NCBI RefSeq assembly: GCF_019613955.1
Contig: NZ_CP080443.1
Coordinates: forward strand, 2,155,001 to 2,219,000
DNA from: Chryseobacterium sp. LJ668
GTDB lineage: Bacteria > Bacteroidota > Bacteroidia > Flavobacteriales > Weeksellaceae
Direction: 5' to 3'
Length of the DNA stretch: 64,000 nucleotides
Shown: positions 25,842 to 35,838 of the stretch, one piece after another
Layout of the letters: every line of letters begins with the position of its first letter
Position numbering within the stretch: position 1 is the first letter of the stretch
Translations under genes and position numbers: made by a program
Notes under the pieces: generated by a model
The model's input: only the letters and a program-made list of their open reading frames with translations
The model's database searches: none
What the model was told of the DNA's origin: nothing

Positions 25842-26078
25842 ATGATGAAAAGAATAATAATAATTTGTACCATTATCATTTCAGGTTTTGCTAGTGCGCA
25901 GCAGCAAACCTCTGATAATAATTCATATGTATATGAGACAGAAGAGTTGCCTGAAGGAGATGTTTTTCCTGGTAATCCTGCAGATCCGGCTCCGGTTGAT
26001 CAGTATATCCCAGTTCTCTTTCTTGTAGCTGCAGCAATGATATTTACTTATGCACAAAAGAAAAAGATTGCCAAATAA
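25842..26078 (+). CDS. Small exported protein with a PVD-x-Y-x-P C-terminal sorting-like signal
   Basis: A 78-residue protein. Residues 1-19 are a signal peptide (ending ASAQ), followed by an acidic linker (ETEELPEGDVFPGNPADP). The C-terminus is tripartite: PVDQYIP (about 50-56), a hydrophobic helix (LFLVAAAMIFTY) and a basic cluster (KKKIAK). This layout resembles the PID-CTERM signals reported in flavobacteria, which are analogous to PEP-CTERM. It starts four bases after the T9SS protein gene, so the two are probably co-transcribed. No exosortase-like gene was seen in the window. Confidence 0.82.
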   Translation: MMKRIIIICTIIISGFASAQQQTSDNNSYVYETEELPEGDVFPGNPADPAPVDQYIPVLFLVAAAMIFTYAQKKKIAK

Positions 26079-26096
26079 TAAATCTTATATCTCTAT

Positions 26097-26130
26097 AATC
26101 CCTCTGAATAATTAATTTCGAGGGATTTTT
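26097..26130 (+). terminator. Terminator after the PVD-x-Y protein gene
   Basis: An eight-base stem (26097-26104 with 26120-26127) followed by a T-run. It separates the T9SS unit from the capsule cluster. Confidence 0.85.
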
Positions 26131-26241
26131 ATTAATTATTCACCAGCATTTATATAATAACAGTGAAATAAATAAGAATGTATTGTTAATGTTTTATTGG
26201 TAAGAATATTCTATAAATTACAAATTATGATTATAAATTTA

Positions 26242-26249
26242 TACCTTTG
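26242..26249 (+). promoter_or_regulatory. Distal TAnnTTTG box upstream of the capsule cluster
   Basis: Reads TACCTTTG, 156 nt before the first capsule gene. No -33 TTG was found at normal spacing. Confidence 0.45.
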
Positions 26250-26375
26250 TATTTAATTTTGATTTATGATAGTTAATTTTTCATCTCATACATTACAAGA
26301 ATGTTAAAATTGATGAAGAAACTCTTTCAGAGCCATTATATGTAATAAGTCATTTTTTAATCAGAATAATATGAT

Positions 26376-26383
26376 TATATTTG
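26376..26383 (+). promoter_or_regulatory. Proximal TAnnTTTG box for the first capsule gene
   Basis: Reads TATATTTG, 21 nt before ATG 26405, giving a leader of about 15 nt. Confidence 0.65.
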
Positions 26384-26404
26384 CCAAAATAATAAAACAC
26401 CAAA

Positions 26405-28384
26405 ATGTTGAAAAAGCTTAACGACGCTTTTACTGCTTTGTACAATGGGGATAATATTGTGAAACTCACAGAGCTAAGGTATATGCCTAGGTGGACGGTC
26501 ATACTTATTGATCTCTTTATTGTTTTAGTATCTATATTCCTCTCATACTTTTTTTTAGATAGGCTTCACGTTAAAATCAACTTTCCAAATTATATATTTG
26601 AGCAAAGACTTTTGCTGATTTTTGTAAATATAACATTTATGTTTGTCTTTAAAACCTATGCAGGTATTATCAGACATTCCACTTTTTTTGATTTTTTCAA
26701 AATAATATTATCTTCCGGTAGTACATTAATAACTATTTTATTTCTAAATTATTGTACAGAATTCTGGATGGGCGAATCTTTGTATCTGTATCCTAATCTT
26801 TTTTTATATTTTTTGATCTCTGTATCGATGATGTTCTTTTTCAGAATGATCACCAAACAGTTTTTTAATATTTTAATTGATTTTAAAGGCTCATCATCTA
26901 AAATTAGAATTGCAGTAGTTGGGGTAGGAGATGCATCAGTATCTTTAGCAAGAGCTATTTTACATAATCCTAATTATCCTTACCGTTTGGAGGGTTTTCT
27001 TACTAAAAGATCAGATTCTCATAAGGCTGTATTATTGGGACAAAAAATATATAACAGCGACCGTTTTTTCAGGAATAGAGATTTAATAAAACAATTTGAT
27101 GCCGTTTTAATTATCAAAGAGATCATGACCAAACATGAGCTTGAAGAATGGATGACCTTGGCGCTAGATCATGGCTTAAAAGTCTTGAAGGCACCTACAG
27201 TAAGCAAAATGAGAGATTCAGATTTAGTAGGCGGTATCCGTCAGCTTCAGATTGAAGATTTACTAAACCGAAGACCCATTAAAATTGAAAATGGAGATGT
27301 CATCAAAAGACATGCTGAAAAGAATGTGTTGGTGACAGGTGGAGCGGGATCTATTGGCAGCGAAATTGTAAGACAGGTTGCGCAGTTCAGACCTTCTTTA
27401 ATTGTAGTTCTGGATCAGGCAGAATCTCCGTTATACGAATTAGAATTAGAATTATTAGAAAAATTCCCGAGTCAGAATTTTAAATTTGTCCTGGCAGATA
27501 TTTCCAATAGTTACCGTCTGGAAACATTGTTTGAAACCTACCAGTTTTCAATGGTTTACCATGCAGCAGCATATAAACATGTTCCTCTGATTGAAGAAAA
27601 CCCGCACGAAGCGATCTTCGTTAATGTATTAGGAACAAAAAATGTGGCTTTGCTTTCAAAAAAATACAAAGTCAACCGTTTTGTAATGGTTTCTACCGAT
27701 AAGGCAGTTAATCCCACCAATGTAATGGGGGCATCCAAAAGAACGGCAGAATTATTTGTGCAGTCTTTACAAAACTCAGAAGGTAATTCTACAAAATTCA
27801 TCACTACCCGTTTTGGTAATGTATTGGGTTCAAATGGTTCTGTGATCCCACACTTTAAAAAGCAGATCGAAAAAGGGGGTCCTGTGACAATCACCCATCC
27901 CGATATTATCAGATATTTCATGACTATTCCTGAAGCTTGCGAATTGGTTTTACAAGCAGGAACTATGGGAAATGGAGGAGAAATTTACGTATTCGATATG
28001 GGTGAGCCGGTTAAGATACTAGATTTAGCCAAAAGAATGATAAAGCTATCGGGTTTCACCCCGGATGAAGAGATAAAAATTAAATTCATCGGGCTCAGAC
28101 CGGGTGAGAAATTGTTTGAAGAGCTGTTAAGCAATGATGCTACCACAATTCCTACTCATCACGAAAAAATCATGATTTCTAAAGATCCAACTGTCAGATT
28201 TGATGATATTGAAATTTTATTCAAACAAATTATTAAATCTGCTGTAAAAAGAGATAAAGTACAGGTAGTGACTTTATTGAAAAAAATTGTCCCGGAGTTT
28301 ATCAGTAACAATTCTGAATACGAAATTCTCGATCAAAAAAAATTAGAGAATACAGAAGATCTTGCTTTTGAGAACATAGAATAA
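26405..28384 (+). CDS. Membrane-bound UDP-GlcNAc 4,6-dehydratase (CapD/PglF/WbpM family)
   Basis: A 659-residue inner-membrane enzyme with four N-terminal helices (about residues 30-150), a nucleotide-binding domain (about 165-290) and an extended SDR domain from about 308. The NAD motif is TGGAGSIGSE at about 311-320. In the catalytic site VMVSTDKAVNPTNVMGASKR the usual Tyr is Met, as in WbpM and PglF. GLRPGEKLFEELL follows. It should convert UDP-GlcNAc to the 4-keto-6-deoxy sugar, feeding an aminotransferase such as the one at 60002. It opens the capsule cluster behind its own promoter. Confidence 0.93.
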   Translation: MLKKLNDAFTALYNGDNIVKLTELRYMPRWTVILIDLFIVLVSIFLSYFFLDRLHVKINFPNYIFEQRLLLIFVNITFMFVFKTYAGIIRHSTFFDFFKIILSSGSTLITILFLNYCTEFWMGESLYLYPNLFLYFLISVSMMFFFRMITKQFFNILIDFKGSSSKIRIAVVGVGDASVSLARAILHNPNYPYRLEGFLTKRSDSHKAVLLGQKIYNSDRFFRNRDLIKQFDAVLIIKEIMTKHELEEWMTLALDHGLKVLKAPTVSKMRDSDLVGGIRQLQIEDLLNRRPIKIENGDVIKRHAEKNVLVTGGAGSIGSEIVRQVAQFRPSLIVVLDQAESPLYELELELLEKFPSQNFKFVLADISNSYRLETLFETYQFSMVYHAAAYKHVPLIEENPHEAIFVNVLGTKNVALLSKKYKVNRFVMVSTDKAVNPTNVMGASKRTAELFVQSLQNSEGNSTKFITTRFGNVLGSNGSVIPHFKKQIEKGGPVTITHPDIIRYFMTIPEACELVLQAGTMGNGGEIYVFDMGEPVKILDLAKRMIKLSGFTPDEEIKIKFIGLRPGEKLFEELLSNDATTIPTHHEKIMISKDPTVRFDDIEILFKQIIKSAVKRDKVQVVTLLKKIVPEFISNNSEYEILDQKKLENTEDLAFENIE

Positions 28385-28437
28385 TGTGGATTCTTCTGAT
28401 GAACGGATCTAAACAAAACCAACATAAAAAAACATAT

Positions 28438-28467
28438 TTTGTTTAAAGAATAATAACCCTACTTTTG
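28438..28467 (+). promoter_or_regulatory. Two-box promoter for the wza-like gene
   Basis: TTTG (28438-28441), 18 bases, then TACTTTTG (28460-28467). The box overlaps a GTG that opens the downstream frame at 28467, which excludes that GTG as start and supports ATG 28485. Confidence 0.75.
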
Positions 28468-28484
28468 TGAAAAATATATTTAGA

Positions 28485-29294
28485 ATGAATATTAAAAAAT
28501 ATTGCATATACGGAGCTTTAAGTTTAACAGTATTTTCTTGTACACCAAGGCAGGAAATTAATTATATGAAAGATATCGAGAGTATTGCTCTTGATAATTC
28601 GATTAAAAACAGCAGAAGTAATTTACAGCCGGGTGACCAACTGATCATCATGGTTTCAGCTAAAGATCTTGATGTAGTAAAGCCATTTAATCAAAATTAT
28701 TCGTCAACATCTACAGTAACACAGTACTCCACACCAAATGGTAATTCCCAGCTTCAGCCAGCTCCTGATTCCGGACCTATGTATACAATAGATACGGATG
28801 GGAATATTGATTTTCCACAGATTGGCCAGGTAAATACCAAAGATGAAAATATTGAAACATTAAAAGAAAAGCTGGCAGGTTTAATTTCTACATATGTGAA
28901 AAGCCCCGTAGTTAATATCAAGTTGATTAACTTTAAAGTTTCAGTTCTGGGAGAGGTTGCAAAACCTGGAACCTATGTAATACCTGACGGAAATATTACT
29001 CTTTTACAGACTCTGGGTTTGGCGGGAGATTTAACACCTTATGGTGTTAGAAACAATATTTTGATTGTAAGAAATGTAGACGGGAAATTTACACAGCAGA
29101 GGATTGATATCACCAGTGCACAATTTATCAATTCTCCTTATTACTATATGAAGCAGAACGATATGATATATGTACAGCCCAATACAGTGAGAGAAAAGTC
29201 AGCAAGAGTTGACCCAAATACCGGCTTATATATTTCTGTAGCTTCAGTAATAGCTTCTCTAGTTATTGGAGTTTTAGCGCTTACAAAAAATTAA
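28485..29294 (+). CDS. wza: Outer-membrane polysaccharide export lipoprotein (Wza-like)
   Basis: A 269-residue lipoprotein. The N-terminus MNIKKYCIYGALSLTVFSC carries a lipobox with the lipidated Cys19. A poly-export domain follows (LQPGDQLIIMVSAKD, then YTIDTDGNIDFPQIGQVNT) and then an SLBB domain (KVSVLGEVAKPGTYVIPDGNITLLQTLGLAGDL). A single C-terminal hydrophobic helix (about 245-265) may cross the outer membrane. It would form the export channel with the Wzc-like protein that follows. The start was chosen from the promoter and the signal peptide. Confidence 0.93.
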   Translation: MNIKKYCIYGALSLTVFSCTPRQEINYMKDIESIALDNSIKNSRSNLQPGDQLIIMVSAKDLDVVKPFNQNYSSTSTVTQYSTPNGNSQLQPAPDSGPMYTIDTDGNIDFPQIGQVNTKDENIETLKEKLAGLISTYVKSPVVNIKLINFKVSVLGEVAKPGTYVIPDGNITLLQTLGLAGDLTPYGVRNNILIVRNVDGKFTQQRIDITSAQFINSPYYYMKQNDMIYVQPNTVREKSARVDPNTGLYISVASVIASLVIGVLALTKN

Positions 29295-29318
29295 TAATAC
29301 GAATAATCATTCTTTATA

Positions 29319-31691
29319 GTGGATTATAATCAAACACAAGAAGAAACTCAGGAAGAGTCACTCAATATTAGAGAAATAATTAAACCATATATTTTTAAAT
29401 GGTATTGGTTTATTCTAGGAGCAATGATGGCTATACTGGCTGCATGGTTTTTTTTAAGATATACCATCCCGGTATATAATATAGAATCTACTTTGCTTAT
29501 TAAAGAAGTAAAAAAATCATCATCCGGACAGCCCGACATGTCTGTGATCTCTGAGATTGGCGGTGTAGGAGGAATGGGAACAAACTCTGTAGATAACGAA
29601 ATTGAGATTTTTAAATCTAAAAAACTCATGGTCTCTGTTGTGAAAGAGTTGGGTCTAGAGACAGGTATCTTTTCAAAAGGTAAGCTGAAAGATACGGAAT
29701 TGTATAAGGATACCGCACCATTTATTGTAAGGGTTATTAGTGAAAAGCATAAAGGCATTTATCCTACACAGCAAGTTTTTGCTACGGTACAGGGAGATAA
29801 AATCATTCTAGAATCAGAAAGCTTTAAAGCGCCTATAGAAGCTTTTTTCAATAAAGCGTGCTCAATGCCCTTTGGTGTTGTAATGTTTCAGAAAGATTCT
29901 AAGTCTATCGCCAATTCAGGGAAAGCGCTGCATTACCGACTTGAGTTTATGTCCTCTATGAACAGAGCTAGATTGTTACTATCTGACTTAAAAGTAAGTT
30001 TAGTAGAAAAAAATGCTACTGTAATAAAACTAAGCCTCAATCATCCTTCTTCTGAAAAAGCAGAAGATATTTTAGACAGGCTGGCTACCAATTATAATCG
30101 TGAAGCTATTTTAGATAAAAATTCGGAGGCACAAAAAACAGCCGCATTTATCGACGAAAGAATAACTTTGATTAGTAAGGAGCTAGGTCAGGTAGAGTCT
30201 CAGAAAGAAAATTTTAAAGTTCAGAATAATATCGCAGATATTCAATCTGAAGCCGAATTATCATTAGAGACAGCTGCCACCACTCGTCAGCAGCAAATAG
30301 CTAATGAATCTCAGCTTGAATTGGTTAACAGTTTGATAGGAAATTTAAACAGACATAGCAATTATGAAGTTTTACCATTAAATGTAGGTCTTACAGATGC
30401 AGATTCTAACACAAATATTGGAATGTACAACCAATTGGTAACAGAAAGAGCAAGACTGTTAGAAAATTCTACAAGCGCCAATATGATGGTACAGGATGTT
30501 ACAAAGCAGATTAACAGTATCAGAAGTTCTGTGTTACAAAGTTTGCAAAAAAGCAGATCAGCACTTCAGATTGCAAAAAATAATATTCAGTCTGAACAAA
30601 ATAGATTAGCAGGAAGGATTTCTAAGATTCCCGTTCAGGAAAAACTTTTCAGAAGTATAGAAAGACAACAGAATATCAAAGAACAATTATATCTTTTACT
30701 ATTACAAAAGAGAGAAGAAGCTGCAATTTCTTTGGCAATTGCTGCACCAAAAGCTAGAGTAGTTGATGATGCATTAACTACAAGTGTTGTTTCACCGAAG
30801 ACACAGATTACTTACTTAGGAGCAATAGTCGCCGGTTTACTTTTACCTTTTATTATTATATATCTGCTGGAATTATTTAATAATAAAATTAAATCTAAAC
30901 AAGATTTAGAAAAACTGGCAGTAGGAGCAACTGTAATTGGAGAGTTACCATCATTAGAAAAAGGCGATCCGGAAATCGTTCAGCTAAATGATTTATCACC
31001 TTTGGCAGAAGCATTCAGAATCTTAATCACAAATATCAATTTTATGTTGCCTAAAAACAAAAAAGGGAATGTGATATTTGTGACCTCAACTGTAAAAGGT
31101 GAAGGAAAAACTTTTACCTCTGTTAATTTAGCACTTACTTTGGCTACCCCTCGTAAAAGAGTGGTAATCATAGGTTCAGATATTCGTAATCCTCAATTAC
31201 AAAGATACAACGAGAGCAGAAGAGGCTTGGTAGGCTTATCAGAATTTATGTATGATGACCAAATGACAATAACTGAGATTATTCATCAGACTACCTTCAA
31301 CCCATATTGTGATGTTATTTATTCTGGTGCAATTACTCCTAACCCGACAGAATTATTATCAAATGGGAGATACCAAGAACTGATTGATGGATTAAAACAG
31401 ACCTACGATTATATAATCTTAGATACGGCACCGTTGATGCTGGTAACAGATTCATTCTTAATTTCGGACGTTGCAGATGCTACAGTATACGTTACAAGAT
31501 CAGGATATACCGAAAAAGAATTGATTGGTTTTATCAATAAGCAGATTAAAGACAAGAAAATCAAAAATGTAGGTTTGGTCCTTAATGATGTTAGCAAAAT
31601 GAATAGTGGTTATGGTTACGGATACAAATATGGCTATGGCTATGGTACTGATCAGAAGAAATCTTTCCTGGAAAAGATTTTTAAAAAATAA
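29319..31691 (+). CDS. wzc: Polysaccharide co-polymerase and BY-type tyrosine autokinase (Wzc-like)
   Basis: A 790-residue inner-membrane protein controlling chain length. It has a Wzz domain with flanking helices (about 28-48 and 505-525), coiled coils between (about 260-470) and a C-terminal BY-kinase. Walker A is GEGKT at 594-598, Walker A' reads [13 protein letters not shown] (first Asp of the usual DxDxR replaced by Gly), and Walker B is YIILDTAP. The C-terminus has a tyrosine cluster ([12 protein letters not shown]), the expected autophosphorylation site. It starts with GTG; no nearby ATG fits. A second Wzc-like gene begins at the right edge of the window. Confidence 0.94.
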   Translation: MDYNQTQEETQEESLNIREIIKPYIFKWYWFILGAMMAILAAWFFLRYTIPVYNIESTLLIKEVKKSSSGQPDMSVISEIGGVGGMGTNSVDNEIEIFKSKKLMVSVVKELGLETGIFSKGKLKDTELYKDTAPFIVRVISEKHKGIYPTQQVFATVQGDKIILESESFKAPIEAFFNKACSMPFGVVMFQKDSKSIANSGKALHYRLEFMSSMNRARLLLSDLKVSLVEKNATVIKLSLNHPSSEKAEDILDRLATNYNREAILDKNSEAQKTAAFIDERITLISKELGQVESQKENFKVQNNIADIQSEAELSLETAATTRQQQIANESQLELVNSLIGNLNRHSNYEVLPLNVGLTDADSNTNIGMYNQLVTERARLLENSTSANMMVQDVTKQINSIRSSVLQSLQKSRSALQIAKNNIQSEQNRLAGRISKIPVQEKLFRSIERQQNIKEQLYLLLLQKREEAAISLAIAAPKARVVDDALTTSVVSPKTQITYLGAIVAGLLLPFIIIYLLELFNNKIKSKQDLEKLAVGATVIGELPSLEKGDPEIVQLNDLSPLAEAFRILITNINFMLPKNKKGNVIFVTSTVKGEGKTFTSVNLALTLATPRKRVVIIGSDIRNPQLQRYNESRRGLVGLSEFMYDDQMTITEIIHQTTFNPYCDVIYSGAITPNPTELLSNGRYQELIDGLKQTYDYIILDTAPLMLVTDSFLISDVADATVYVTRSGYTEKELIGFINKQIKDKKIKNVGLVLNDVSKMNSGYGYGYKYGYGYGTDQKKSFLEKIFKK

Positions 31692-31727
31692 TTACGAATT
31701 TCAGCATTGAAATAGTTGTAAATATAG

Positions 31728-33095
31728 ATGAATAAAAAACATAGAATTGCAGTTATTGGGTTAGGATATGTAGGGTTGCCCCTGGCTCGTCTTTTTGCAA
31801 CAAAATATCCGGTTGTAGGTTTTGATATCAATGCAGAGCGTATCAAGCAGCTCAATCAGGGTTTTGATTCTACTCAGGAAATCTCTGAAGAGGTATTGCA
31901 GTCAGCTTTAATAAAAAGTAATCCTTTGATTGCTGATTTGGGTGTTGATGTAAGTGATTCAGATTCACATGTTCAAGTACAAGAAACTACAGGATTATAT
32001 TGTTCATCAGATATCAATGATATTGCAGGTGCAAATATTTATATTGTTACAGTTCCTACACCTATAGATAAACATAACAGACCAGATTTAACTCCTTTGT
32101 ATAAATCTAGCGAGACGATCGGTAATGTATTGAAGAAAAATGACATTGTTATTTACGAATCAACCGTTTATCCGGGAGTAACAGAAGAAGAATGTGTGCC
32201 CGTATTAGAGAAGGTCTCAGGTTTGAAATTTAATCAGGATTTTTTTGTTGGATATTCACCCGAAAGAATTAATCCAGGAGATAAGGAGCACACAGTTGAT
32301 AAAATTTTAAAAGTTACATCGGGTTCTACTATAGAAATCGGAAAAGTTGTAGATAATTTATATAAATCTGTTATTACTGCAGGCACACATTTAGCGCCAA
32401 CAATTAAAGTGGCAGAGGCATCGAAAGTAATTGAAAACTCACAACGTGATCTCAATATTGCTTTTATGAATGAGCTGGCAAAGATTTTTTCTTTAATGGA
32501 TATTGACACCCACGATGTTTTGGAAGCTGCAGGTACTAAATGGAACTTTCTGAAGTTTAAACCTGGGTTGGTTGGCGGACATTGCATAGGTGTAGATCCG
32601 TTCTACTTAGCACAAAAAGCGCAGGAAATTGGATATTATTCAGAATTGATTTTAGCTGCCAGAAGACTCAATGACTCTATGGGAGCATTTGTAGCTTCTC
32701 AGGTTGTAAAATTAATGATCAAAAGCGATATAAAAATAAAGGGAGCAAAAGTTTTGAATTTAGGAATCACCTTCAAAGAAAACTGCCCCGATATTAGAAA
32801 TTCTAAAGCTGTTGATGTAATTACTAGTTTACAGGATTATGGTGTTGATGTGGTTACTTGTGACCCTTGGGCTGATCCTAAAGAAGTTCTTGATGAATAT
32901 AAAATTATTTCTCATCAAAATCTGGATGATCTTCAGATAAATAAAGGGCTTACAGAAAAATTTGATGCAATAGTCCTTACAGTGGCACATGAGGAATTTC
33001 TTGACCTTGATTTTAGTGCTTCTCTGAAAGAAAACTCTATCATTTATGATGTAAAAGGAGTGCTAAACAAAAATAAAGTAAATAAAAGACTATAA
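31728..33095 (+). CDS. Nucleotide-sugar dehydrogenase (TviB/WbpO type)
   Basis: A 455-residue UDP-sugar 6-dehydrogenase. The N-terminal NAD motif is GLGYVGLPLA (about 11-20); TVPTPID, YESTVYPGVTEE and the catalytic Cys in GGHCIGVDPFYLA are present. The sequence pattern (WNFLKFKPGLVGGHCIG) fits UDP-N-acetylhexosamine dehydrogenases that make UDP-GlcNAcA or UDP-GalNAcA rather than UDP-glucose dehydrogenase. The exact sugar needs assay. It is distinct from wecC at 34224, so the cluster has two different uronic-acid-forming enzymes. Confidence 0.9.
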   Translation: MNKKHRIAVIGLGYVGLPLARLFATKYPVVGFDINAERIKQLNQGFDSTQEISEEVLQSALIKSNPLIADLGVDVSDSDSHVQVQETTGLYCSSDINDIAGANIYIVTVPTPIDKHNRPDLTPLYKSSETIGNVLKKNDIVIYESTVYPGVTEEECVPVLEKVSGLKFNQDFFVGYSPERINPGDKEHTVDKILKVTSGSTIEIGKVVDNLYKSVITAGTHLAPTIKVAEASKVIENSQRDLNIAFMNELAKIFSLMDIDTHDVLEAAGTKWNFLKFKPGLVGGHCIGVDPFYLAQKAQEIGYYSELILAARRLNDSMGAFVASQVVKLMIKSDIKIKGAKVLNLGITFKENCPDIRNSKAVDVITSLQDYGVDVVTCDPWADPKEVLDEYKIISHQNLDDLQINKGLTEKFDAIVLTVAHEEFLDLDFSASLKENSIIYDVKGVLNKNKVNKRL

Positions 33096-33105
33096 TTAAC
33101 TACTA

Positions 33106-34227
33106 GTGATAACAAAACACCTTATTATATTTGGTACCAGACCAGAAGCTATAAAAATGGCTCCTTTGGTAAAAGAATTTAAAAAATATCCCCAATTTGA
33201 TGTAAAGGTTTGTGTAACTGCACAACATAGAGAAATGTTGGATCAAGTTTTAGATTTTTTTGAAATCATACCTGATTACGATCTGAATTTGATGAAACCA
33301 AATCAAAACTTATTTACACTCACTGCAAATATCATTACAGAACTGAAGACGGTTTTGGATGATTTTAGTCCAGATTTTGTCTATGTTCATGGTGATACCA
33401 CTACAACAATGGCTGGTGGACTAGCTGCCTTTTACTCAGGAACTAAATTATGTCATGTTGAAGCGGGGCTGAGAACTCATGATAAAAGGTCTCCTTTTCC
33501 AGAGGAAATAAACCGTCAGGTTACAGGTCGATTGGCAGATTATCATTTTGCTCCAACTTTAGAATCAAAAAATAACTTGTTAAAAGAAAATATTGATGTA
33601 AGTACTATTTTAGTTACTGGAAACACTGTTATTGACGCATTGTTAGAAAGTACTGACAAAGTAGATAAATTGGATAATTCAGAGATTAAGCTACTCAACA
33701 ATATAGTTGATCCAAATAAAAGATTAATTCTTGTTACAGGTCATCGAAGAGAAAATCACGGTCAGGGTTTTATTGATATTTGTAAAGGTCTGAAGGAGAT
33801 TGCAACTACTAATCCTGACGTTCAGATTATTTATCCTGTACATCTAAATCCAAATGTGAAAGGACCTGTTTATGAAATTTTATCAAATATTGAAAATATA
33901 AAATTAATTGATCCATTAGCTTATCCGGCTTTTGTTTGGCTAATGAATAAAGCATATATTATTATTACAGATTCAGGTGGTGTACAAGAGGAGGCTCCAA
34001 GTTTAGGAAAACCGGTCCTGGTGATGCGTGATACTACAGAACGTCCAGAAGCTGTTGATGCCGGAACAGTCATTTTAGTGGGTACAGATAAAAATAAAAT
34101 TGTTTCTGAAACTCAAAGTTTATTAGATAATTTACAACGCTATGAAAGTATGAGTGCTTTACATAATCCTTATGGTGATGGCAAAGCTTCTCAGAGAATA
34201 GTAGACTTTATTAAAACAAAAATATGA
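33106..34227 (+). CDS. wecB: UDP-N-acetylglucosamine 2-epimerase (non-hydrolysing)
   Basis: A 373-residue GT-B-fold epimerase making UDP-ManNAc. Typical segments are [74 protein letters not shown] and [27 protein letters not shown]. It begins with GTG and its stop overlaps the wecC start (ATGA at 34224-34227), so the two are translationally coupled. Confidence 0.95.
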   Translation: MITKHLIIFGTRPEAIKMAPLVKEFKKYPQFDVKVCVTAQHREMLDQVLDFFEIIPDYDLNLMKPNQNLFTLTANIITELKTVLDDFSPDFVYVHGDTTTTMAGGLAAFYSGTKLCHVEAGLRTHDKRSPFPEEINRQVTGRLADYHFAPTLESKNNLLKENIDVSTILVTGNTVIDALLESTDKVDKLDNSEIKLLNNIVDPNKRLILVTGHRRENHGQGFIDICKGLKEIATTNPDVQIIYPVHLNPNVKGPVYEILSNIENIKLIDPLAYPAFVWLMNKAYIIITDSGGVQEEAPSLGKPVLVMRDTTERPEAVDAGTVILVGTDKNKIVSETQSLLDNLQRYESMSALHNPYGDGKASQRIVDFIKTKI

Positions 34228-35429
34228 AGAAAATCCAAGTGGTAACTATAGGATTAGGTTATATAGGTTTACCAACATCCGCTCTAATTGCCGATAATAA
34301 TATTTCCGTTCATGGCGTTGATATTTCGCAAAGTGTCGTTGATACAATTAACGCCGGAAAAATACACATTGTAGAACCGGATTTAGAAACAATTGTGACA
34401 AAGGTTGTACAAACAGGGTATTTGGTTGCAAATACTACTCCAGTTGCTGCAGATACGTATTTGATTGTAGTGCCTACTCCTTTTAAAGGAAATCATGAAC
34501 CGGATATTTCATATGTTCAGGCTGCTACAGAAGGTATTATACCATTACTTAAAGAAGGAGATTTATATATTATCGAATCGACCTCCCCAATTGGAACTAC
34601 AGAAAAAATGATGGATCTGATCTTTACGAAAAGACCAGAACTTGTAGATAAAATTTTCTTAGCATATTGTCCTGAAAGAGTGTTGCCTGGAAATGTAATG
34701 TACGAGCTCGTGAATAATGACAGAGTAATTGGAGGTGTAAATACAGCATCTACTCAAAAAGCGATAGAGTTTTACAGTCAATTTGTAAAAGGTAATTTGC
34801 ATGCAACGAATGCTCGTACCGCAGAGATGTGCAAACTTGTTGAGAACTCATCACGTGATGTACAAATTGCATTTGCCAATGAATTGTCGCTGATATGTGA
34901 TAAAGCAGAAATTGATGTTTGGGAATTAATTGATCTTGCCAATAAGCATCCGCGAGTAAACATTTTACAGCCAGGATGTGGAGTAGGTGGTCATTGTATT
35001 GCTGTAGATCCATACTTCATAGTGTCAGATTATCCTTTAGAATCCAGAATTATTGGTAAAGCTAGAGAGGTAAACAATCATAAATCATTTTGGTGTGCCG
35101 AAAAGATAAAAGAAGCTAAAAAAGATTTTCAGCTAAAAAATAATAGAGAACCAAAAATTGCTTTGATGGGAATGGCATTTAAGCCAAATATTGATGATTT
35201 AAGAGAATCACCCGCAAAATATATCGTTCAGAGAGTTTTGCAGGATGCTAATGATGACGAGTATTTTATTGTAGAGCCCAACATTCATACTCACAATATT
35301 TTTAAGATTACAGATTATCGGGAAGCAGTAGAAAAAGCAGACATAGTTGCTCTGTTGGTAGCTCATAATGAGTTTAAAAATATTACTTTCAGAGAAGATC
35401 AGGTTATTTTGAATTTTTGCGGAATCTAA
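34224..35429 (+). CDS. wecC: UDP-N-acetyl-D-mannosamine dehydrogenase
   Basis: A 401-residue dehydrogenase that oxidises UDP-ManNAc to UDP-ManNAcA. NAD motif [14 protein letters not shown], then [28 protein letters not shown] and the catalytic region [14 protein letters not shown]. The HEPD and STSPIGT patterns match WecC rather than the TviB group. It overlaps wecB by four bases. The pair supplies UDP-ManNAcA, a residue of enterobacterial common antigen and many capsules. Confidence 0.94.
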   Translation: MKKIQVVTIGLGYIGLPTSALIADNNISVHGVDISQSVVDTINAGKIHIVEPDLETIVTKVVQTGYLVANTTPVAADTYLIVVPTPFKGNHEPDISYVQAATEGIIPLLKEGDLYIIESTSPIGTTEKMMDLIFTKRPELVDKIFLAYCPERVLPGNVMYELVNNDRVIGGVNTASTQKAIEFYSQFVKGNLHATNARTAEMCKLVENSSRDVQIAFANELSLICDKAEIDVWELIDLANKHPRVNILQPGCGVGGHCIAVDPYFIVSDYPLESRIIGKAREVNNHKSFWCAEKIKEAKKDFQLKNNREPKIALMGMAFKPNIDDLRESPAKYIVQRVLQDANDDEYFIVEPNIHTHNIFKITDYREAVEKADIVALLVAHNEFKNITFREDQVILNFCGI

Positions 35430-35439
35430 TTCTATAGTT

Positions 35440-35838
35440 ATGGAAAAACAGAAAATTAATCTTCCTAAAATTCTGGATAAACGAGGGAATTTATCTTTTT
35501 TCGAATACCCTAATCAGTTGCCCTTTGAAATCGCAAGAACGTATTGGATTTATGATGTACCCGGCGGTGAAGTAAGAGGTAGCCATGCATTCAGAGAACA
35601 GCAAGAATTTATTGTTGCTCTTTCAGGCAGTTTTGATGTAGTTTTAAATGATGGCGAAAATGAAGAAAGGTTTTCTCTGAACCGATCATATGACGGCTTG
35701 TATATTCCTAAAATGTATTGGCGGAAATTAGAAAATTTTTCAACCAATTCAGTTGCACTACTTGTCTCAGACAGATCTTATGACGAAGCAGATTATATCA
35801 GAGATTTTGAAGAATTTAAAATTTTAAAAAATGGATAA
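35440..35838 (+). CDS. FdtA-like sugar 3,4-ketoisomerase cupin, variant active site
   Basis: A 132-residue WxcM/FdtA-type cupin. Family landmarks are GGEVRGSHAFREQQEF, LSGSFDVVLNDG, YDGLYIPKMYWRKL and YDEADYIRDFEEF. In FdtA the HAH pair is catalytic; here it is His49-Ala-Phe51, so the second histidine is lost. The next gene encodes a paralogue with HAH intact, and the two frames overlap by eight bases. It may be a non-catalytic partner or have a different specificity. Confidence 0.88.
   Translation: MEKQKINLPKILDKRGNLSFFEYPNQLPFEIARTYWIYDVPGGEVRGSHAFREQQEFIVALSGSFDVVLNDGENEERFSLNRSYDGLYIPKMYWRKLENFSTNSVALLVSDRSYDEADYIRDFEEFKILKNG

Larger units (their letters stand above)
26079..26404 (+). 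other. Regulatory gap before the capsule cluster
   Basis: The 326 nt contain the terminator of the upstream unit (26097-26130) and two TAnnTTTG boxes (26242 and 26376). No gene is seen. Transcription from the first box would give a leader of about 150 nt with short complementary pairs such as ATTACA and TGTAAT. Confidence 0.65.
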
